Positions 1 through 11,787 of a DNA stretch of 64,000 nucleotides are shown here, in pieces. The translations under genes were made by a program, and so were the position numbers. Each line of letters starts with the position of its first letter. The first letter of the stretch is position 1. Below the pieces are notes generated by a model. It did not search any database, was not told where the DNA came from, and saw nothing but the letters and a program-made list of their open reading frames with translations. Source of the stretch: Magicicada septendecula (lineage: Eukaryota; Arthropoda; Insecta; Hemiptera; Cicadidae); assembly GCA_034769895.1 (NCBI GenBank), contig CM068375.1, forward strand, positions 258,199,268 through 258,263,267, read 5' to 3'.

Positions 1-812
1 ACATAGCGTCTGATTGATGGTATGTTCTTACCAACACCTTGTCGCCTATTGCGAACTTCGTTATCTTCTTACTCTCGTTGCAACGCTTCGCGTGCTTCTC
101 CCTTTTCTCCTTGATTTTTAGAAATATATTATTCTCGTGCTTTCCTTCACTGTTAATGATTCCTTTGTCCAAGCATTGTTCCCATGCTCGTGTCGGTCTC
201 GTACCGAGGTGTGCTTCATGAGGGGTAATTTCGATTGTATCGTGGTACACCTCGTTCAAACACGCTTCGATTGTCTTTACGTATTGGGACCATTTAGTAT
301 GTCGGTCATTCACAAAAATTCGGAACAAGTTCCCAAGTTGCCGGTTAATCCTCTCGGCAAGATTAGTACAAGGGTTTCGTATTGCGGTAAACTTCGGTTG
401 GATGTTTAACTCCTTTAAACCGTTGATCCACTTTTTGGAAGTGAACTGGGTCCCGTTGTCCGTCAAAATGGCCCTTGGTTGTCCGAACTCTTCACAATAA
501 ACTTTTATTCTCCGCAACGTCGTGGTGGTTGTTGCTCTTCGGAGGGTAAATAACTTAACGTATTTTGTAAAATTATCTACTATTACGAGTAAATATTTAA
601 CGCCACCTGCTCCTGTCAGTAGGGGTCTATAATAGTCCGCGCTTACCAGATCTCCTCTTGCTGTAGGTATCACTGCGCGTGTGCCACCAAACAGCTCTTT
701 GTTGTTGGTGTCCTTACACTTCTGGCAAACGTCGCATGCTTGGATATAAGTTTTGACCCTCTTCAACATCCGGTCGAACGTGAAATGTTCCTGGACATCT
801 TCATGCACTTTT
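1..812 (-). pseudogene. Gypsy element A: integrase core (runs off left edge)
   Basis: Read on the minus strand, one open frame runs from about position 812 to the window edge and encodes a Ty3/Gypsy integrase, which would insert the cDNA copy into host DNA. The zinc-finger cysteines lie in ACDVCQKC (near 725), followed by the catalytic core: first Asp in SADYYRPL, second in LTDNGTQF (near 455), and the Glu in NLAERINRQL (near 350), an arrangement fitting a DD35E core. The frame is shifted relative to the RNase H frame upstream (junction near 800), so one small indel separates zinc finger and core. The C-terminal part, polypurine tract and 3' LTR lie outside the window. Identification as integrase is firm; whether the copy is active is doubtful because of the frameshifts. 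Confidence 0.85.
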
Positions 813-1920
813 TCGTCCCTAAATGTCCAAACATCTGATGAATTTCAGCGATTATGTCCCTTGATAAGTTATCAGGAACATATAGCTTCCATTCGTTCCG
901 CTGCCGCCTATATAATTTATTATTGACATATTTATAAAATTTATTTAAATTTTGGTCTAAACTTCCATCCTTAATTTTATTAATAATTGTCTTAAGTTTG
1001 TTATCTTCTATTTGGTGTTTTCCAATATCTTTGATCAATTTTCGTACTTCGAGTTTCATCTTAACGGTGAAGTGATTGGCCAAATATTCATGCGTATTGT
1101 CATGAACTTCGTCTAGTTTCGTATCGTGTGGGTACCTGCTTAGAATGTCTGCTACGATATTGTCTTTGCCCTTGCAATGGATGATATCGAATGTACATTC
1201 TTGTACAGCGAGAATCCATCGCGTAATCCTCGAATTATTCAGATGGCATTTGTTCAGGAATGTCAACGCCTTGTTGTCAGTTATTATCGTCAACGGTTGA
1301 CCAAGAACATACATGCGGAATTTTTCTAAGTACCTAACGATACTTAAGAGTTCCTTTTCTGTGGTATAGTAGTTCCGCTCGGCACCCTTGAATGTTTTAC
1401 TTGTGAAGGCAATCACGCCAATCTCCCCTTCTTCATCAAGCTGATAAAGTTGGCCCCCATATGCGTAATCGCTAGCATCACATTGTATGTAGTACCTCTG
1501 GTTTGGGCGCGGAAATCTTAAAACTACGGCATCCACAAATAAGTTCTTGACTCTCACAAAACAATCGTCTAATTCAGCTGTCCATGAAAACTTGCGATCT
1601 TTCTTCAATAATTCATGTAGAGGTTGCGTGGTCTCTGCATATTTACTTGTGAAGCGGTTATAGAAATTAGTGAGGCCTAAGAAACCTTTTAACTGTTTCT
1701 GATTCTTGGGCTTCGGGAAATCCATAATGGCTTTTAATTTCTCTTCCGTAGCTTGGATGCCGCGTGTTGTCAGTTGGTATCCAAGATACGAGATTTCTTG
1801 ACTGAAAAACTGTGATTTATTGAGGTTAACGGTCAAGTTTGTTTTGTTGAGGTTGTTTAACAGTGCTTCCAAATGTGCTAGGTGCGTCTGAACGTCGTTA
1901 GAATAACATAGCATAAGCAA
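790..1920 (-). pseudogene. Gypsy element A: RT connection, RNase H and integrase zinc-finger start
   Basis: This minus-strand frame continues the polymerase after the YVDD box. It begins in the palm/thumb (CYSNDVQTHLAHLEALL), passes the connection, then a Gypsy RNase H with its acidic residues in IQCDASDYAYGG, TEKELLSIVRYLEKF and ITDNKALTFL, and reaches the integrase HHCC finger (HQMFGHLG). It overlaps the RT frame by about 40 bp in another register, so a small indel near 1900-1918 broke the original single pol. A second shift near 800 separates it from the integrase core. The domain order PR-RT-RH-IN is that of Ty3/Gypsy and excludes Copia. Confidence 0.88.
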
Positions 1921-3107
1921 TCATCAACGTATATTAGCGTGTTTCTTTTGACATCTTCATCCAAGGCTGTGTCCAATCCGCGTGTCAGTGCCGCCGAACT
2001 GGTACTGAGGCCGAATGGTGTTACAGTGAATTGGTAGCACCTTCCCTCATACATGAACGCGGTATACTTTCTGCATTCTTGCTTCAATGGCACCTGCCAA
2101 AAGCTACTGGACAAATCAACGGTAGATAGGTAGCACATCCCACTACATCTTGCCAAAATTTCGTTGATCGGGGAAACGCCTTCATAATCGGGTATCGTTA
2201 CGCCGTTTATCTTTCTTGCATCGAGACATAAACGGACCCTTCCATCTCTTTTGATGACTGTGACGAGTGGATTTATGAACGGACTCGTGCATCGTTCTAT
2301 CACTCCGTACCACAGCATCCTGTCAATCTCATCCTTTACCTTTTCCTTATATGCAAGTGGTACAGGCCAACCCCGTTGAAAGTAGAGCGTCCTGTCCGTG
2401 ACTTGAAATTCATGCTCATATCCTTCTATCCTCCCCGGGCACTCCCTGAACACTCTCCTATTCTTTATAAGTATTTCCCTCAATCGTTCCAATATCTCTT
2501 CATCTTGACAATCCATGCTTCCTATCTTCTCGTTGATATTCCTCAGGATCTCTTCTTCCTCTCCATTATTTAATAGTTCGATGTTCATGATGGGTACGGC
2601 GCGCACCTCTTCATCAGCTGCATTCCCTAATTCAATCTTCTTATTTCCGATGTCGATGCGACATCCCACTTCCTGTAAAAAACTTATTCCTAATATGCAT
2701 GGCTTAATGAGATCTGGTATAACTAAGAAAACACATTCATTATTGATTCCGTCAATTTCAATATCGCACAGTATCTGCTTTCTGATTAATTTAGATTTAT
2801 TCCCAACCGCACTAATGATGAGGGAATTTGTCATTGGTAAAATTTCGTATGGTTCAATGTCCTTCTTATTCACGTTGAACCACTCTTCTGATAGGCCGTT
2901 AATGACAGAGCCTGTGTCAATCAGTGCCGACACCGTAATGCCGTTGTTAAATTTAATAAGTATTTCGGGACACTTTAATATTTGTTTATTAATTTCCTCG
3001 TCATATTCTTGTAGCAGGTCATTCCTCAGATCCGGTAATAAAATGTTGACATTATTGGTGAAGTTGTGTTTATTTACAAAAACTAAGTCGCTCGCTGTGC
3101 AGGGGTG
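1878..3107 (-). pseudogene. Gypsy element A: protease and reverse transcriptase
   Basis: The pol frame opens immediately after a TAA that precedes an A11 run at the end of gag. It carries an aspartic protease with active-site SALIDTGSVING (near 2925), then RT: HRP-like region, LCLDARKINGVTIPDYEG, motif A STVDLSSSFWQVPL, motif B TPFGLSTSSAALTRGLD, and the catalytic YVDDCL (near 1935). The protease is reached by a -1 shift from gag, the usual retroelement strategy. The frame is intact from about 3107 to the YVDD box, then breaks by an indel. It would mature Gag-Pol and copy element RNA into DNA inside virus-like particles. Confidence 0.9.
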
Positions 3108-4701
3108 TTTTTTTTTTTACCATTGTTGTCGGTATTCGTCCTTGGGGTGGTGTCGTCGGTCACCCTGCTCGTGCTTGGCGCACTGTTAACGAAATCAACA
3201 GTGTTTATTCCATTATACTGCTTGTCCCCAAAACGAGTTCCTTGTGGCCTCCCCTGCCAAACTTGTTTTTTGTCACTTTCGCTTTTATTTGCAAAGCTAC
3301 TCTTCGGTCGGTTGTTAGTTCCGCTTTCCTCTTCATTAGCTAGCCGATAATGTGTCCGTCTGTTATTTCCATTGTTCGGCTGAATACTTGTGTATTCAGT
3401 GATTAAAGCTTCAAAGTTTGGTATCGTGGTGATCCCGCGCGTGATTACAGCGATCTGCAGGTCTCGACCAAAATGCCTAGAGATTTTTCTTATCAACTGT
3501 CTGTCAGTCAATGTGGGAGTTAATTGTCGGCTTTCTAATAGGATCCTTTCGATATACTGGATAGCCGTACTCGGTCCGTGCCACTCAAATTTCCCATATT
3601 CAAGGTTATCACGAATGATGTCTTGTCGCTCTAATCCCCAATACTTCAACGTGAACGCCTCCTTGAACTCTTCAAACGTGGATATCTGGTCCCTGATTAC
3701 GCGCCACCATATACTAGCGTCCTTTTCTAGGTGCTTCCCGATCCATTTAATGTCACTATTCGAGTAATACAATTCCTGGAACTCCGACAATTCTTTCAGG
3801 AACTCCATCGGGAATCTGTCGGTTCCATCGTATTTAAGTTCCACCTGTACTTGTCCGTTGACTGTTCTACTTGGCCCAGACTCCCCTTCGGTTATCTGTC
3901 GCCGCAATCTTTCTAATTGACACTTCAGTTCTTGAATGTGAGTTGTCCTCTCTTTGACGTTTTCGTCCAGTTTCTGTTCTGTCGTCTTCTGTCTGCCGTC
4001 TACTTCTTCAATTTTTTTTTGTAGTGTGTTGTTTGTTTCTCCTAGTTCTTGTTGCTGCTGCCTAAGTGTGTGGTATAATTCGGTTTTTAATTCTTCTTGT
4101 TTCTTTTGGTTATTGTTGATGTGTGATTGTTTGTGTGTTTTGTGCGAGGTTCTTTACTTCTTGACGATCTGACTCCCTGGTTTCCCACACTTCTTCGAAC
4201 TTTTTAGTAGTGTCATCCTTTAATTCTTTCATAGTGTCCTCCTGTTTCTTCAGGACTTCACTTACTTTGTCGTCACAAATGGTCTTGTAGTCACGCATTT
4301 CCGCTTGTATTTGCGCGAGCTGTTCGGCCATCTGTCGCTTGACATCTTCTTTATGACTGTCTAGTTTTTCTTCTAGTTTGTCGAACTTTTCACTCTGTCT
4401 GTCGAATTTCTCATTAATTACAGCGATAATTTCGTTCTGTTCTTTTTGTTTTATTCAAACCTCTCGTTCTGTTCTTTTCAAATTTTTTGCTCATGAAGTC
4501 CATCAACGACTGTAATGTGACTTCTCCTTGTTGTTGGGACCCTGGTCCCCGCGCTCTGACCTCTGATGTCTCCTCAGTCATGTTCGGTTCGACCGTAGAG
4601 CTTTCTTCTCCGTTATCGGGCACACCTAACTGGTTGTTGATGTCGAAGTTCATACTGTCTGAACTACTGCTGGCCATTTTAGCTTTACTCCTTGTTAACA
4701 T
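3083..4701 (-). pseudogene. Gypsy element A: gag
   Basis: Gag-like protein read on the minus strand from an ATG at 4701 (MLTRSKAKMASSSS) to a TAG at 3083. The N-terminal third is acidic and polar, followed by a long charged heptad-like stretch (roughly 3920-4440; QLAQIQAEMRDYK, EEVDGRQKTTEQKLDENV) predicted to be a coiled coil, then a retrotransposon capsid-like part (GKHLEKDASIWWRVI, FEEFKEAFTLKYW) and a basic, low-complexity tail (KKKNTPAQRAT). No CCHC knuckle is seen. Two frameshifts interrupt it, near 4450 and near 4110. It directly precedes pol, overlapping it in the -1 frame. The product would form the particle that packages element RNA. Confidence 0.8.
3108..3118 (-). promoter_or_regulatory. 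Gypsy element A: A11 run, candidate -1 frameshift site
   Basis: On the minus strand the last codons of gag include an uninterrupted run of eleven A. The pol frame is -1 relative to gag and is closed by TAA directly before the run, so a -1 slip inside the run joins Gag to Pol. Homopolymeric A tracts are known slippery sequences. The run could also be an artefact-prone homopolymer. Confidence 0.55.
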
Positions 4702-4795
4702 CCAGTCACCAGTCAAGCTAACCTTACACTATGAATATCTTACTGTATTATATTATTTTACTTAATCTAACTACAACTACTGCCTGCTCACTTTT

Positions 4796-4813
4796 GCCAT
4801 GCGATGGGCGCCA
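4796..4813 (-). other. Gypsy element A: primer-binding site (tRNA-Lys type)
   Basis: Minus-strand TGGCGCCCATCGC begins about 110 bp upstream of the gag ATG. Its first nine bases match the complement of the tRNA-Lys 3' end used by gypsy-type elements, with partial agreement after that. It fixes the inner edge of the 5' LTR at about 4814, or a few bases beyond. Confidence 0.55.
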
Positions 4814-6436
4814 TTTTATGTTTAGTGCAATTATGCTAATTATTATGAATTATTAATTATCCAATTACATATTAATTAATTGGACCCTAATTAAATTTGT
4901 ATGCCCCCACTTTCCTTGGGTGTCATTTATATTTAATATACATATGGAAAAGTAAATTATATTTGTCGGATTTGACTCAATATAGTTATCAAATCAATAT
5001 GATTCACATGAGCATGTTAATCTGACATTTCAATGGGCGATTTGGATGTGTCCACTGATAATTAGCATAACTCTTGAGACTCTTTGTAAGTAACAAGATA
5101 AAATCACTTGGAACGTGATAAATTAATTGTTGAGGTTAATTGCAATAATGAACGCAAGATATATGTATATATGTAATAATTACTTATTTATTATATCATT
5201 GATTAAGTAAATTACTGAACCACAAATGAAATTGTGTCCTGTAAATACATAACAAAACACATAATAACATAAATCACAATAATATTCGTTCGTTGTTTCC
5301 TGAAAAAAAGACATACAACACTATCAAATAAAACACGATAATATATATATATATATATATATATATACAAACAATAAGCAATCAAATATATTTTATTCCT
5401 AGCTAAATGCGTTCATTAATGCCCCAGATGAATGACTTTAATATTAACATTATTAAATTTATGATTTATATAGATTTATATAGATCTCTTGGGAGTAGCT
5501 ATTTGAAAAGAAGAGACAGTGCAGTAGTACGTATCAACTAGCATTTAAGAAACATAAGGACTTAACTTGCAAAAGGCTTATCCACAAATTCCATCGGTGT
5601 AAGATTACATCCGTTGGTGGGTTCCTTGTACATGGTAATCACTATTGATCGAAGAACACTTCACTTTCACTCAATGAATATTCCACTCGCGTTATGTATA
5701 GTGCGGTGTTGGACTTTCTCCGCTGGCGTTAAGTGTTTTACGGCTTCATGTGTTAAGATGCAATCATCGACATTGAAGTGGTTTGCTTTAGAGTTTGCTG
5801 TGTGCGTGTTCAGGTAGCTAACTATTTTGTCTACCTTGGACGTAATGTATGCAATGTGCGTATTAGTGTTCGTGTTAATTCACTTAGTTCATATGCCCAA
5901 AATTGAGAATCATTATGGTTGAATAGTGTCTGAAATCGTCACCTACTGTTTTACTATCGGATTGTTACTCACTCGTATTGCATTATGTTGCGTGTCGGAC
6001 GTAGTCTAGAGTCACGTATACACTGATATTTAACGATAGTTATGTCTATTCGCACTGTTGATTACTACGGTAAGTTCGGTAACTCATATAAACTATCGAA
6101 CATACGTTTTGTAGAACTGCGATTGAGTTGAATGTCTAAGTTCGATTAAGACCGAGACTTGGTTACAATTTCACTGATTGATTAACCGAGTTGAAAGTTG
6201 AGTAAGTCGAGTAAACTATTGGTAAATTACTGGGTCGACTATTACCGTTTCTGTTATTACCGCCACCACTACTACTACTGGGCTCCGCGTCCTCGCAAAC
6301 AGTTTTTATCAATCATTCTCTACCAGAAGGCAATTTTCTCATCTCTACGCCTACAGCCGTTGTTGATAGGTTCATAATTTCCTACCACTTTGTAGATTTT
6401 TGTCATCGGTTTCCTGAGTCGTCGTTCAAGTCGTCA
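4814..6436 (-). other. Presumed 5' LTR of Gypsy element A plus unassigned flank
   Basis: Non-coding DNA beyond the primer-binding site. The 5' LTR must begin here, but the matching 3' LTR lies outside the window, so its outer end cannot be set. The stretch holds an AT microsatellite and is more G+C-rich after about 5.9 kb. No gene recognised. Confidence 0.35.
5341..5367. repeat. (AT)n microsatellite
   Basis: About 13 uninterrupted AT units. Confidence 0.9.
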
Positions 6437-6694
6437 CTACTCTCTCCACCAGTTCCTTTGGAAGATGCCAAACTCTGGTTGGTCGTCGGGCATCCCCGAA
6501 ATATCCCAGCGACGAACGTTGTGTTGATTCTCAGAAACTAGAGCAATTGCCCGCCTGTCTATCAACCTTTTGTTTCCACGTTGTCGAGGCACTCTGATAT
6601 AGCTTTTGTTAAGAGTCTGCAGTGTCTTGGTCAATTGTTCATTTACCCTTCGCTCGTTCCGCCAATTACCAACTCTTCGTTGGGCGTCATCCCT
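6437..6694 (-). other. Unrecognised open frame, about 85 residues
   Basis: A minus-strand open stretch rich in Arg, Asn and Gln (VGNWRNERRVNEQL; YIRVPRQRGNKRLIDRR; ISGMPDDQPEFG) ending in TAG-type closure near 6437. It lies in a moderately G+C-rich patch upstream of Gypsy element A. The composition is unlike random A+T-rich sequence and could be a decayed retroelement or exon fragment, but I recognise no family. Low confidence that it is coding. Confidence 0.2.
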
Positions 6695-7644
6695 GGACGG
6701 CTCCCACGCTTTCTAGTTGTAACTCTGACTTGACGTCAGGGCGTGCTTTCCTGCTGGGCTGTGTATATCTCTAGTATTCATTGAATATCCGTCCTATTGT
6801 CTACATATTTGTCAAGATTTCTCTGCACCCTTTGTTACTGAGTGTTGCATTCATACGTGTGCTCGTTACAACTTAACCTCACAGCATGTGTTCCATCCCA
6901 CTTCTGCGTAACCAGGCTACTGGACTATGCCTTTTTTTTGTTTGGTTCGTTTGGTGTTGTAAATCGTAGCTAACTTCGTGCTGTCAACGACGTTCCCTGT
7001 TTTCTATTGTTGCGTGTATACTTCATTGTTTTCCCACTCGGGTCTGACGTGTGTCTAATCGTTCTTATTTTCGACTCGGGCCTGGGTTTGTCAACTCGAG
7101 TGTGCGAGCGTGTCTCTTGATCACGAAATTATAAATTTTTAAAATTTTGATCACTATACTTCCTTCCTTCATTTCGCCCAAGTTTTGACCTCAAACCGTC
7201 TCGATCTCCTGCGGTCGCTTGCCAGTTTTTCACTCCAACGTTGTCGCCACCGGGTTTTTGGACATCCGTTTTTTTTTCTCGTATCCAAAATCTCCACATT
7301 TATTATTTTCTTAAATATTCGGATCTCACTCATTCCCCGTGTTTGTCTTACCTACGTTAGGCCTTACAAGATGATGTGTACAAGGCTGGGTTCTTTATAC
7401 AGTTGTTGCGGTAAAGTTTCTGGTGACGAATATATAAGGAACATATTACTAACTCAGTCGTAAAGCATCTAACCTGACGGGTGGCTCTCTACTGTGATAA
7501 AGAGACGATCTAAACAAAATACTTCTACGAGACAAACCCCAGAAAAAAGCTTCGGGTTTTAGTTGTGTTAGAAGGCACATCATGTACAAATACGGTACAG
7601 ATCTTATCTACCAAATTAACTAATATCAAGCCGTACGTGGCGTA
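6695..7644. other. No gene recognised
   Basis: Moderately T-rich unique DNA on the plus strand. Short open frames (for example 7185-7463) show biased pyrimidine-run composition and no motif. Confidence 0.5.
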
Positions 7645-7991
7645 ATAGCAAAGCATTGAAAAGCAAAGCAAGAATGAAAACACAGATACGCTTATATAAT
7701 CAGTTGGGTCGTTTCATTTACTGCTATACAGGAATGAAACGTGGGTATAAAAAAAGAAAGAAAATTAATTATTCCAAACGTCAGACACGAACAGCAGAAT
7801 TACAGGATATACAATATAGGTTAGAACAGGAAAAAGTACGGAACGGTCTGAATGTGGACTGCTAAAAAGGAAGTAAAATAAAGCAAATTGTGAAGTACAC
7901 CAGATCAGAATGGATGATAAACGGACACCAAAAAAGTTACAAAGCTACAAACGTAGACGTTTTAAGTGTGGGACGCCCATCAGAACTTTGG
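7645..7991 (+). pseudogene. LINE (non-LTR retrotransposon) RT C-terminal remnant
   Basis: Plus-strand translation gives the post-RT tail typical of many insect LINEs: KTQIRLYNQLGRFIYCY (consensus xxIRLYNTLVRPVLLYG), a TAEL segment, then EWMINGHQKS (consensus RWxEHLxRM) and SVGRPSELW (consensus RDVGRPRKRW). A TAA interrupts it near 7863. It is the 5'-truncated, decayed end of a copy; nothing functional is expected. The family is uncertain (RTE/Jockey-like). Confidence 0.5.
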
Positions 7992-8270
7992 TAAAGCGAA
8001 ACAGAGACCTCTCTTCTTTGTTAAATTAGTTATCTCACATTTCAAACTTTTATAGATCTTCAACGATTTTTTTCTGATTCACATTTTCCATATTGCGGTT
8101 CTTTCCCGTATTTAGCCGTGCCTCTCCTCTTATTCTGGTCACATCCTCAAACCATATTTTCCCTCAAGTTTTTCCAACACCGTTATAGTATGTTTAGATG
8201 AGCTATTGAATCATGAGGACATTGTAAGATTTTATTCTCACGTAAGCTTCCGCGGCCACCGTCTATTATG

Positions 8271-8455
8271 TTTTCAAGTCTTCTTCCGGTACGGACCGCG
8301 TCAAAAATGTCTTGAATAACAACGTTTCACTCATATTACAATAGTATCCTCAGGTCTAAGTATGACTTACAACTTATACCTGAGGATACTCATTGTAATA
8401 TGAGTGAAACACAAGACATTTTTGACGCGGCCCATACCATAAGAAGACTTCAAAA
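8271..8455. repeat. Long near-perfect inverted repeat (fold-back element)
   Basis: Positions 8271-8360 and 8372-8455 are reverse complements with only a few mismatches and small indels, separated by about 11 bases. Transcribed RNA would form a hairpin with 85-90 bp arms. It lies directly before a LINE tail. It may be a fold-back MITE or an inverted duplication formed at the LINE insertion; no target duplication is clear. Confidence 0.85.
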
Positions 8456-8463
8456 ACACTGTA

Positions 8464-8714
8464 AGGTTTACAAAGGCTCAACGAATACAATGGCTAGGGC
8501 ACCTAGAGCGGATGGATGATCAGCGTGTGCCAAAGAAAATCCTGAGGGCGCAAGTCTATAAAGCAGAAAGAAGATCCGACATAGGATAAGATGGTCGGAT
8601 GAGGCGCTAGACTATCTCAGAAGAATGGATCTAAGTAGTTACACTGAGATGGCAATAGATAGGACACTTTGGAGAAGACTCGTGTTGGAAGCCAGGGCTC
8701 ACGTTGGACTGTAG
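8464..8714 (+). pseudogene. LINE 3' tail of ORF2
   Basis: Reads QRIQWLGHLERMDDQRVPKK, a break near RRSDIG, then RWSDEALDYLRRMDLSS and LWRRLVLEARAHVGL ending in TAG. This is the conserved C-terminal tail of an insect LINE polyprotein (consensus LGHxxRMDDxRxPKK ... GRPRxRWxD). A deletion plus stop sits in the middle, and no RT core precedes it because the hairpin at 8271-8455 adjoins. A dead, heavily 5'-truncated copy. Confidence 0.75.
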
Positions 8715-8848
8715 TGCTGAAGACGTTTTAGTATGTATTTCGTACTTGAGTATTTCTTGACGAAGGAATCATATATGTCAAATTTTCTCACCAAAAGTAA
8801 ATTAACTAGCCTATTAACTGGAAAATAACCAAGAGTTCCAAATGAAAA

Positions 8849-9551
<703 letters not shown>

Positions 9552-10453
9552 TACGAGGGACAGTTGAAAAGTTTGCGGAGCGACATCTATAGCTAAGTGG
9601 TAGAACTAAAATCTTTCGTGTGCTGCAAGACGTATATTCGCGTGAACACCTGTTAATTTCCAGATGTATCTGTCAATGTATTCACTTTTTACCAGCTGCT
9701 GGAAATTTTCCTGTCACTCGTGTTTTTAAAATGCACAAAATCAAACATCGTGTTGTGGCGAATTCTCTGTTAAAAACGTTTTAGGGCCAATGGAAAAGCA
9801 AAACAAAATTGTAAATGTGTTAGGAGATGCAGCGCCTTTAGAAACAACGGCAAGTGGGCTCGAGTTTAAACGTGGTCGTACAAGCACTGAAGACTACCCC
9901 AGCAGTGAAAGTACAAAACGTGCAACAAAAAATGACATTATTGAAAAAATGTCATATGGTGTTTGAAGACCGCAGATTGAGGAGTGGATGACGTTGCTGA
10001 AATCGTAGGCATCTCATATGAGCGTGTGCATCATACTTTAACTCAAGAACTTGGTGTGAAAAAGCGTTGGCGTTGTGGAAGATGGTTGCCGCATCTTAAA
10101 TGCACGTTTTCAGTCCTCGTACGACCACGTTTAAACTCAAGTGCCTACTTACAAACCGTTGGTTTTGAAGTCGCAGCATCTCCTGACACATTTATAATTT
10201 CGTTCTGAATTCCCGTTGGCGCTAAACTATTTTTAACAAAGAATCACACCACGGTGTTTGATTTTGTCCGGTTTTCAAAACACGCATGACACATCAATTT
10301 TAAACCGTTTCTAAATAATGAATAAATTGATGATCGATTTGGAAATTAACAGGAGTTTACATAAAATACAAATCTTGCAGCACACAAAAAATTTTAGTTT
10401 TACCGCTAAGCTACAGATTTTGCTCCGCGAACTTTTCAGCTGACCCTCGCATA
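9552..10453. mobile_element. Palindromic mariner-family element (two inverted 5' parts)
   Basis: The outer ends are mariner-type terminal repeats (CGAGGGACAGTTGAAAAG at left; its inverted counterpart ending CCCTCG at right) next to TA. The similarity does not stop at the terminal repeats: 9552-9890 and 10111-10453 are inverted copies of each other over about 340 bp, including transposase-coding sequence, around a 220-bp single-copy centre that continues the transposase. The element therefore has a 5' part at both ends and lacks the 3' half of a normal 1.3-kb mariner. It is non-autonomous but has two potentially recognisable ends. Confidence 0.85.
9790..10110 (+). pseudogene. mariner transposase N-terminal fragment
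   Basis: From an ATG at 9790 the frame gives VLGDAAPLETTASG, then EFKRGRTSTEDYPSS and ATKNDIIEKMS before a TGA near 9964. After a shift it continues DDVAEIVGISYERVHHTL and QELGVKKRW. These match the paired helix-turn-helix DNA-binding region of mariner transposases (FWASEFKRGRTSTEDDPRSG; VGISYERVHHIL; ELGMKKLSARW). The catalytic DD34D domain is absent because the element folds back into an inverted copy of its own 5' region. Not functional. Confidence 0.85.
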
Positions 10454-11455
10454 TTCATTATATAGTATTGGTTCAGTAACCAAAACCTACGTCGCAAAGA
10501 ACAGCGTTTCCTGTCCTCTTGCCGGAAGCACAATTTGAAGCTCGCAACAAGACTTTCTGTCGTATCGTGCGTCCCCCGATTACGACGAACTATAATAATG
10601 TAATGTCAATTTGCTCTGCAAAAGCTAAATCTTGATCGTTTATTACTAAAATTTCAAAAGCGATAATTCGAGTACTGTCAGTTTTTACTAAGAAACTAAC
10701 AACTGTGTATAACATAATATTTTATTATAATATATCTGTTATAGCCCAAACATATTGTCGTCTTGTAGACAGCAATCGAAATAAAAGTCTCGTATCAATT
10801 TCGACACCTTGTTTATTTATTGTTTCTCAAATAATATTTCACAAATAAAAATATAACACAGAAAATGTAATTTCGATTCACAACTGTGATATCAATTACT
10901 GACACAAACTAATTTAAACGCAAACTAAAAGATAACACACAAATATAATATTGATCCACAAATGTGGAATCAAATACACACACTAATTCTGTAGTTTAAC
11001 TCACTATGGCCTACTTTTAGGGGGGGGTCCTTTTGTAGATTATAAATATTTGGGGCATGACGTTGAAAACATGAAATTATCTTAATCAACAGCATCATCG
11101 TCATCTGGTTGTCATGCAGTACATCTAAAACCAGTTGCATGTGATGAATGCACAATTACATTTTACTAATCAAGTCGGTCTTGAAATAATGGCCCTGGAA
11201 CGAACTGAACGCAGTTCGTTGTGTGTTAGTATAGTGGCACCTTGTGGACGAACTCGGATCTTCAAACAATATAAACCTATGTAATAGAAGCTCTCCGTAA
11301 TTGAGGAAAGTTTGCTAGACTTGACTTTAAATCAGACCTACGTACAACTTGACATGCCAGTTAATGAATATAACCTAAGCCCTGCAACCTATTCTTTAGA
11401 TTTCAGTCTCTCTCTTCTCTTCTAGATTAGAAGCCCATAGGTTGGCATAAACTCG
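10454..11455. other. No gene recognised
   Basis: A+T-rich unique sequence. A 61-codon minus-strand frame (10970-11155) has no motif and overlaps a G7 run. Confidence 0.5.
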
Positions 11456-11787
11456 CTATTCTTCACGCTTCTCTGCTTTTCTTTTCAACTCACAATATGA
11501 TGTGTATTTCATATCGAACACAAGCTGTTTCATGTAGCCTAAACAGAGTTGTCCTCTGTAACTCTTCCCTTCAATTGTTCTTTCTATTATTCTCTTAACC
11601 AACCCATTGTGTCGTAGTATATGCCCTATAAACTTAGCTCTTCTGCCTTTTAAATTTCGTAGAAAGCTCTTATCCTCCTGAGCTCTTCTAAAGACTTCCT
11701 CATTCGTTATCTTCTCCCTCCAGCTTATCTTGAATATTCTTCTGTAGCACCAGGTCTCAAATGCTTGGAGTCTTTTCTTGAGATTTC
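11456..11787 (-). pseudogene. LINE ORF2 C-terminal tail
   Basis: Minus-strand frame open for about 106 codons to a TAG at 11456, with no start. It reads RLQAFETWCYRRIFKISWRE, KITNEEVFRRAQEDKSFL, AKFIGHILRHNG and IIERTIEGKSYRGQ, the signature tail of a widespread insect LINE group (FExWCYRRxLxISWxExxTNEEVL ... GHxxRxxxxxxxxxIxEGKxxGxR). The RT core is missing. The open frame suggests a moderately young 5'-truncated copy. Confidence 0.8.

Noticed and set aside
2376-3350. Long plus-strand frames opposite Gypsy A gag and protease
   Set aside because: They mirror well-supported minus-strand domains and have no motif of their own.
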